DNA of 64,000 nucleotides. Origin: Botryosphaeria dothidea (lineage: Eukaryota > Ascomycota > Dothideomycetes > Botryosphaeriales > Botryosphaeriaceae). The notes under the pieces are model-generated. The model was given only the letters and a program-made list of their open reading frames with translations, ran no database searches and was not told the origin of the DNA. A program made the position numbers and the translations under genes. This document shows, one piece after another, positions 57,422 through 64,000 of the stretch. Numbering within the stretch: the stretch's first letter is position 1; each line of letters starts with the position of its first letter. Where the stretch lies: assembly GCA_011503125.2 (NCBI GenBank), contig WWBZ02000033.1, positions 3,100,001 to 3,164,000 on the forward strand, in the 5' to 3' direction.

Positions 57422-57853
57422 TGTGCAACGGAAATAAGCAGGCAACGGAGGATAATTGGACGGGCTTTGGGCGGATTTGTTCCATGGAAATACTTGCAAT
57501 ATACCTCAGGACAATGGATACCTTTTCAAACGACGACAGCTTCCTTTCTCGGCGCGCAAAGTGTCTTGACGCCGGGACGACGGGCCTGCTCTTCGCGAGC
57601 GGCAACGACTATCGCCTGGTGCGGGCCGCGGATTGCCCGCTTGGGAATGGGCTGTTGCGCCACACGTGTCCTGCGCCACGGCCGCGGCGACCCTCGCACC
57701 TCGTCGCAATCTCGCTCTCCCGCCCTCCGTCATCCATCACAGCCCAAATGTGGACCGCCTCAACAGCCACACGTGCCTCTTTGGTAAACCAGAGCAGAAA
57801 GAGCCGGGAATTCCAACCGCTGTCTTACCCCAACACACGCCGCCCCACCAAAT
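57422..57853. other. Intergenic qutR / second regulator
   Basis: 432 bp; qutR 3' UTR and promoter of the next gene. No other feature seen. Confidence 0.5.
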
Positions 57854-60018
57854 ATGTCGACAATGATTACTTTCGCCGCCAACAACGAGTTCTTCCGCAA
57901 GCGCAAACGCGTGCATAAGGCCTGCGATTCTTGCAAGAAGCGTCGCGTAAGACCACCGTTGCCCTTGAGCCTTCTCATTCCCTTCACTTATGCCCATCCA
58001 GAAGCGCTGCGTTCACACCTTCGACGGCGAGGACGGCGCACACCCCCCTACTTCTCCTTCGGGAACAGACTCGCTCTCGTCCCATCCATCCTTCTTGTCC
58101 GCTCCATCTCATCCAGGCGCAACTCCGACTTCAGCGGGCGCTTCTTATGATGTCCATGCTCCCGGTCTCTCCGAAGCCGACCAGGCTGCAGCGCGTAGCA
58201 ACGCCCCGGAAGACCCTCGTCTTGGTCCAGGCTCTCGGTTCATCGGCTACCTCAGTCCGGAGGCCGTCATGAGAGGCCAAATCCGAGAGCAAGGTAGCAA
58301 ATGCGGCGGTTGGGTTCCGGCCACTCCAGATGACGATCCACTCCGACCACCTTCCACACGTGACGAACCGGACAGTGACAGAGCAACTGGCCCTGCGCCG
58401 TCCGAAGATGAAGCATCCCGCATCGACAAAGCCATGCAGGCCTACTTGGATGCCATAGGGGCCAACATTGTTCCTCCCCAGCGCAACGTTGACATTCTCA
58501 TTGGTATTTACTTTGAATATGTCCACCCGCTGCTTCCCCTGATCGACCAACGACATTTCTGGGATCTCAGAGCAACTGGGGAGCAGTCCATCATGCAATT
58601 GCAGGCAATATGTCTCGTTGCCTCACGCCATGAGGGCGCCCGCAATCATCTCTACCTCTCAAACGATCCAAACCTCCTTTTGGAGCCTCGAGTATACGCC
58701 AGGAAGCTGTACGCTGCGCTCGTCGCCGGTGTCAACGCGAATCTCGAGAAGGACCGCATAACACTCATACAGACCCTAGCCCTCATGTCACTCTACAGCG
58801 AAGGCGTTGACGGTGCCGATCGATCATCAATGCATCTGGTCCAGGCTATCCATCATGCGCACACCATCGGTTTACAGTTCGGTCGGCAGCGGAACATTCC
58901 CAAAGGTGAATCGACCGAGAAAATTTTCTGGTGTTTGTGGAGCCTCGACAAGCTCAACGCCAGCGTAAACGGCAGGCCTCAGTATATGCATGAGAGGGAC
59001 AATCAACTGGAGATTTGGACGGCGAGGCCCGAACGACGGCGCACACCGTTCGGCATCTGGCTACAGTTAGCCGGTATTCTTGATAGGGTCATTGAGCTAT
59101 ACAGGCCTGGATGCGATCCTCGTGTGACTGGACTGGAGAACGACTTTCCCGGGTTCGAAGACATCATTGGCGATGGAGGGGACAAAATGCGAGGGCCTAT
59201 TGTTGGTAGGTAAAGACTGACGTGCCTGCCTCGAAACACAGCGCTAATCATCTACTTTAGCTGCCTTGGAGCTCTTCTACCACGCAGTTGCCATGTGCTC
59301 ACACAAGTCCCGCTCAATTACGGACCCCGTGCGATCTACACCTTCCTTCGTCCGTCAGAGCCTCTCTGCCGTTCGTGTTATATCAATTCTTAGTCATGAA
59401 TTTCCCGATGATCTTCCTCCTCTACCAATTGTACCATACGCTTTGTCTCTGGCGATGTCGGTCGCTTACAGGCAGTATCGTCGAAGCAAGCTCCAAGGCC
59501 ATAAGAACCGAGCAAAGGAGGACCTCAAAACATGCTGCAATCTTCTTAACAGACTTCGCGCTACATGGTGGTGCGCAGGATGTATGGCTGATTTGGGAGC
59601 TGCCGCGCTGAGCAAAGCAGAAAGGACCGAGCAACGACCCCCTACGACACCAGCAGCGGGAACACGGCCAGGCGACGCTTTCCGTGTCGAACCTACAACC
59701 CCAACTTCCAATGATTCGAACAGGGAAGCGCCAGATTCGCATGAAAGAGAGGTTTCTGCCAATACGACTGTCCGCAGCCTGCTCAATATGCCTACTGTAC
59801 CGCAGATGATGGCGGGCCAGCCACAGCATACGGTCAGCAATGAGAGAGTTGCACAGACGCCGCCTGTCAGTGCGGAGTTCAACAACGAATCCCCTGATTG
59901 GTTGAACTTCGACAATGCTTTCGAGAATATGGATACTTTGATGGGAAGCAGCGGTGCAGATCTCTCGAGTGAGTTGCTTAGGAGTTTTAATTGGGATTTG
60001 GGCGAATTTCCGGGATGA
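57854..60018 (+). CDS. Fungal transcription factor with partial zinc cluster
   Basis: Exons 57854-57946, 58002-59205 and 59261-60018 give 684 aa. A basic N-terminus (FFRKRKRVHKACDSCKKRR) continues in exon 2 as KRCVHTFDGEDGAHP, so only three of the six zinc-cluster Cys are present (CxxC-x6-C), followed by a Ser/Pro/His stretch. The fungal-specific TF middle domain is clear (IYFEYVHPLLPLIDQRHFW, LIQTLALMSLYSEG, LVQAIHHAHTIGLQFGR, IFWCLWSLDKLNASVNGRP). The C-terminus is acidic and aromatic (SPDWLNFDNAFENMDTL), a probable activation domain. Neighbours (QutD-like permease, dehydrogenase) suggest control of a catabolic gene set. Intron 2 has a second possible donor four bases on, but only GTAGGT keeps the frame. 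Confidence 0.82.
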
Positions 60019-60585
60019 GGTATGACAACCTTACTTCAGTGTACGCTGACAAACTCCAAAACTTGGGAACGTATGATATGATGTGGCTCAAGGAAGCTGC
60101 GTTGATATACGTGGAAGTCACGTTTCGTTCAATGATTTGCAAGTTACGGCTGATCATGAATCATAGACCAGCCACAAGGCTCTTCTTGAATCAAGCAGAG
60201 CATCCCATCCAGTTTCAAAACAAAAAACATATACCCGGTGGAGGCTCAAGAAAGTTGAGTTGCCCACTCATACGCTATGCAACAATCCGCAATACGCAGA
60301 GATCCGGCGAGCGCGTGTCTTGGATACGACACTATCAGTCAAGGAACGAGCATACTACATTCGTCAAGAAGCGTCATCAGGCCTAAGTCTGCTGACAGGG
60401 CTGAGACATCCAGAGCTTTTCGAAAGAGACCAGTAGAATCATGCGTCTCGGTCGATGCTTCAATCCGAAATTATCAATGAGCAATTCAGAGCAATTCAGA
60501 GCAATACATTCGTGTCTTGAAAGTCGCTGGCATTATGAAAATCGTCTATCATGTATCATATCTATTCTACAGTCTAACTCGCCGA
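60019..60585. other. Convergent intergenic
   Basis: 567 bp between the regulator and the permease 3' ends. Nothing recognised apart from a short duplication (GAGCAATTCA twice at 60480-60500). Confidence 0.5.
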
Positions 60586-62315
60586 TCACACCGTTTCGAC
60601 AAACTCTCGCTCCTGCTTGTCTTCGGCCCGCTCTAGCGCCACGGCCGTGATGCCGGCCGCGTGCGCATCCTCGTAAACCCTGCGGGCATTCCTCGCCAGC
60701 AACGGCGCACTCTCGCCGAAGAGGAGGTCCATGTCCTCCAAGGCAATACCCTTCGTCTCGGGGATGAAGAGGTAGGCAAAGATGAAGGCGGCAACGGTGC
60801 AGGAGCCGAAAAACAGGAAGATGCCGTACGTGATGTTAGCGACCATGTACGGCAAGCTGTACACAACGACGAACTGCGACAGCCACTGCGTGCACACCGA
60901 CAGCATCATGCTCGCCGTGCGCACCCGCGTCGGCATGATCTCCGACGCCACCAACCACGGCACGCCGTTCCAGCTGAAGCCGTAGAACACGGCGTACACG
61001 TAGATCATGGCCAGCGCGGCGTTGGCGCCCGCGTCGCGCGGCACGGACGAGGAGGTGAAGGAGCCGGAAAGTTTGGAATAGCCGGCCAGATAGAACATGG
61101 CAATGCCCGCGCCGAAGGCGCCGATGAGGAGCGCGGGACGTCGGCCGAAGCGGTCGACGAAGAAGAGCATGAAGATCAGGGTGGTGATCATCTTGACGAT
61201 GCCGTAGACGCCGGTGGCCAGGAGGTTGACGGAAGTGCCGCTGTAGCCGAGAGATTCGAGGATGGTGGGAGAGTAGTAGTTAATGGCGTTGATTCTGGAG
61301 TCGTCTCGGTCAGTCATGTGCAGTCGTTTATGTGGACTGTCTGCACTTACCCGGTCAGGTTCTGGAAGAGCATCATCATCATGGCGAGGCCAGCGCGATT
61401 GCGGACGCCACGCTGGCCAAGTTCGCGGAAGATCTGCACGTTCGTCCTCTTGCCGCCAGAGGACTCGATCTCGTGGTTGACGGCGGTCTGGAAGTCGGCC
61501 AGCTCGTTCAAGACGTACTCGTGGTCCTGGGGCAGGTTCCGGATCCAGCTTAGCGCCGTGAGCGCCTTCTCAGAGCGCCCCCTGGACACCAGCCAGCGGG
61601 GGGACTCGGGCACCCATGGCATCGACATCAAAAGCAGGCCCGCGGGCACGAACTGCACGCCGACGGGGATGCGCCACTGCGTGTCCCCCTCGGGCGACAC
61701 GTTCTGCTGGACGCCGTAGTTGACCCAGAAGCCGAAGACCAGCGCGATCTGCAGCATGATCTCGAACATGCCGACCAGCCGGCCGCGGATGGCCGCCGGC
61801 GCGCACTCGGAGATGTAGATGGGGATGATCATGGAGCTGGCGCCCACGCCCAAGCCCGTCAGCACGCGGCCGCCGTAGAGGGCGCCGAGGATGCCGAGCA
61901 TCTGCAGGACGACGCCGAGCGAGAAGACCAGGCCGGAGACCATGATGACCATCTTGCGGCCGAAGGACTCGGAGATGAAGAAGCCGCAGATGGCGCCGAA
62001 GAAGGCGCCCGCCTGGAAGGTGCTGACGATGTTGCTGTCTAGCGATGTTGAGGCAACGTCATCGGTCAGCCCGTAGGCGGCCTTGAAGGATGGTAGTTCT
62101 AATGTGCCGCCGATGAAGGCGCTGTCGTAGCCGTACATTGCGGATGCCTTTTGGTCGAATTAGTGAAAAGTCCGAATTGAATAGGATGGGTGTCGGCTCA
62201 CCCATGCTGCCGAGATGGCGATGAGGTATATCCGCCAACCGTACACTTCTCTTGGTACTGGGGCGCCAACATCCTCCTTGATGGCGAGCGGGTTGTTGGA
62301 GAAAGGGTTTTTCAT
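60586..62315 (-). CDS. Sugar/quinate-type MFS permease (second)
   Basis: Exons 62315-62202, 62147-61351 and 61294-60586 give 539 aa, a full 12-TMS sugar porter. Motifs: MYGYDSAFIGGTLELPSF, ESFGRKMVIMVSG, RVLTGLGVGASSMIIPIYISE, PAAIRGRLVGMFE, PESPRWLVSRGR, NLTGINAINYYSPT (formed across the second intron), RFGRRPALL and PETKGIALEDMDLLFGE. It is related to QutD but clearly divergent, so it may carry quinate, another cyclitol or a sugar acid. Both introns are consensus. The first frame is open to a GTG at 62393, but 62315 is the first ATG. Confidence 0.9.
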
Positions 62316-63594
62316 GTTCGCGAGTGGTATGTCTGAAGAGTCACCACCGCCCACACAAAAAGTCGAAAATTTTAGTATTGGAAAAGTCACCAAGACTCAA
62401 TAGACAAGAGTGTGTGTGGTTGTGTGAGAAAGGGTTGATGTCGAAAAAAGGCGCAGGACGAAACGACAAGGCGGTTTTCATAATCACGCTCCGGGCGGCG
62501 GCTAGAGGTCAAGAGGAGGACAAGTAATGCTTGAAAAAAATGGTGGATGACTCGGCTTGCTCCACTCTCCATGTGGATCCAAGTCTACGACCAGGGCAAG
62601 CAGGGACCCCGGGGAGAAGCATTTTGCCAACTGCTTCGGAGTCTCAACAAATGCAAGCAGAGTTGCATTTCCCTCAGACAAGCGTTGCGGCGCCCAGTCT
62701 CGTCGGTCAGCGGGCGGCGGCGGAAGCACGGTTGTGGCTGTCAATCATGGTCAATCAGACGCGCCTCGTTCGTCAGCAGCCGACGCCCGTTTGGGATGGT
62801 ATTGCGGCGATACCTGCGTTATCCGGCCCCACAGCGGATGCAGCCCGCGCGTGGAAAAAGGATTTTCAATTTGGATGACGGCTGCCGATTACGTATGGGG
62901 GGAGCCTGCAGGCCTGGGGTGGAAGGATGCCCGAAACCGCTGCGGCTCCTGGGAGCAGGTTTGGGGGAAGGTGGGTCCGCTTCTCGGAGCCCCGTTTAGT
63001 GCTGAGGCCCGAGGGCGTGAAGAAGGCGCCGGCGGTCGAGGATTGGTGCTGGAAAAGAATCTGCCGGCCTTTGATTTGCCGAGGCGTGCGTCATGACCCC
63101 GGGGCAGCACCTGGAGATTGTTTCACCCGCGGGGCATCTTCCCTCCAGACTCGGCGGGGTCCCCACGTTCTGCACCGCCTATCCCAAGGATGATTGAATA
63201 GCCATGCATGAATGAACCCTTACCCGCGGCCGCCTGTTGCCTGAGGCCAACTGTCTGCATGTCCACCGTCAATCATGGCGGAATATTCCAACCGCTGTGT
63301 AGAGCCCTGGAACAATGCTACGCGACTGCAATGGAGTCTTTCTCTTCCTTTTGAATGATCGCCAGATGACACCCCTGTCCCAACGCCTGTGGTTCTCGCC
63401 GCCGACCCCGGCAATGACTTCACAGCATGTCGGATCTAAGAACGTTCATCCGGGGACTCCACCTGTTCACCGGCCACTGGAAAATCGATATTCAGACTCT
63501 CTATCATGTTCTGGAAGAGACTGACACATTCTTGCATCAATCGCCCTGCAACCCCTCACTCTCGTCCGAAAACATTCATCCATTTCAGCCCTCC
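62316..63594. promoter_or_regulatory. Divergent promoter, permease / SDR
   Basis: About 1.3 kb between divergent starts. Short frames only; no element recognised. Confidence 0.45.
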
Positions 63595-64000
63595 ATGGTC
63601 GAGACCTCAATGGCAACGCTCGCATGCCCAGCCCCCATCAAGGACAAGCTTTCCGGCAAAGTTGCCCTGATCACTGGAGGCGGTGGCGCAATAGGCTTGG
63701 CCATGGGCATCCGTCTCCTGCAGGAAGGCGCACGCGTTGCGCTTGTCGACGTCAGCCCGGACGCCTTGACAGCTGCGAGAGAGCAATTATCAGTGTCCAT
63801 AGCTGGCAATCTTGACGGGCGATTCCTTGCGGTGCAGTCAGACCTCACCGACGAAGAAGACGTTCAGAGGGGCGTGGGAGAAGCTGTCGCAAAATGGGGC
63901 CGTGTAGACTGCGCTTTTCTCAACGCCGGAATCAGTTACACTAGCAAGAGCTTGCTTGACACGTCCGAGGACGAATATGAGCGCGTCATGCGTATCAACG
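63595..64000 (+). CDS. Short-chain dehydrogenase/reductase (3'-partial)
   Basis: The open frame runs from the ATG at 63595 off the end of the window (135 residues seen). Classical SDR features: cofactor loop LITGGGGAIGLAMG, Asp after the second strand (ALVDVS, suggesting NAD preference), SDLTDEEDV and NAGISY. The catalytic Ser-Tyr-Lys lie beyond the window. A second ATG at 63610 would also be acceptable. The upstream divergent permease suggests oxidation of an imported polyol or hydroxy-acid, which is only inference. Confidence 0.85.
   Translation, partial: MVETSMATLACPAPIKDKLSGKVALITGGGGAIGLAMGIRLLQEGARVALVDVSPDALTAAREQLSVSIAGNLDGRFLAVQSDLTDEEDVQRGVGEAVAKWGRVDCAFLNAGISYTSKSLLDTSEDEYERVMRIN

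Noticed and set aside
60661..61719. 352-aa plus-strand frame
   Set aside because: Antisense shadow of the permease exons; Arg/His/Gly-rich and domainless.
1..64000. CRISPR arrays, operons or ribosome-binding sites
   Set aside because: Eukaryotic nuclear DNA with introns; no spaced direct repeats of CRISPR type seen.

Overview
The window is nuclear DNA of a filamentous ascomycete (Pezizomycotina). It has many short spliceosomal introns (about 45-120 nt, GTRNGT donors, CTRAC-type branch points, YAG acceptors), fungus-specific families (quinate cluster, AROM-like repressor, Zn2Cys6 regulators, betaine-lipid synthase), a pogo/Fot1-type transposon and a Tad-like LINE whose stop codons look like repeat-induced point mutation. 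I cannot place it below subphylum from sequence alone.

Region 1 (1-18.8 kb) is housekeeping: the 3' part of eIF4G, a small repetitive Gly/Thr-rich protein, mitochondrial enoyl-CoA hydratase divergent from Rer1, betaine-lipid synthase Bta1, a tiny TATA-box gene, proteasome ATPase Rpt5, a 12-exon mitochondrial trimethyllysine dioxygenase (carnitine synthesis) and an intron-containing tRNA-Leu(AAG).

Region 2 (19.5-34.5 kb) is an accessory block. A 14-TMS major-facilitator exporter gene is split by an 1850-bp pogo/Fot1 element flanked by TA duplications; the transposase is full length but carries about nine in-frame stops. Next comes a complete nitric oxide synthase gene (heme oxygenase domain plus FMN and FAD/NADPH reductase, about 1060 aa). 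It is followed by two divergently transcribed multicopper oxidases: one has all four copper motifs, and the other is membrane anchored with every copper motif degenerate.

Region 3 (34.8-57.4 kb) is a quinate/shikimate catabolic (qut) cluster built from divergent pairs: hydroxyquinol-type intradiol dioxygenase and qutE, then qutG; qutB/qutD; a Gfo/Idh oxidoreductase/qutC; activator qutA/repressor qutR. Permease QutD imports quinate, QutB, QutE and QutC convert it to protocatechuate, and QutA and QutR control expression; the dioxygenase suggests linked ring cleavage. A 5'-truncated LINE lies between qutD and the oxidoreductase, and qutD has an intron whose acceptor reads GG instead of AG.

Region 4 (57.8-64 kb) continues with a second fungal transcription factor having only half a zinc cluster, a second sugar/quinate-type permease and a short-chain dehydrogenase that runs off the end. 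These may extend the catabolic cluster or form a neighbouring one. All exon coordinates were read by hand from frame continuity and splice signals.
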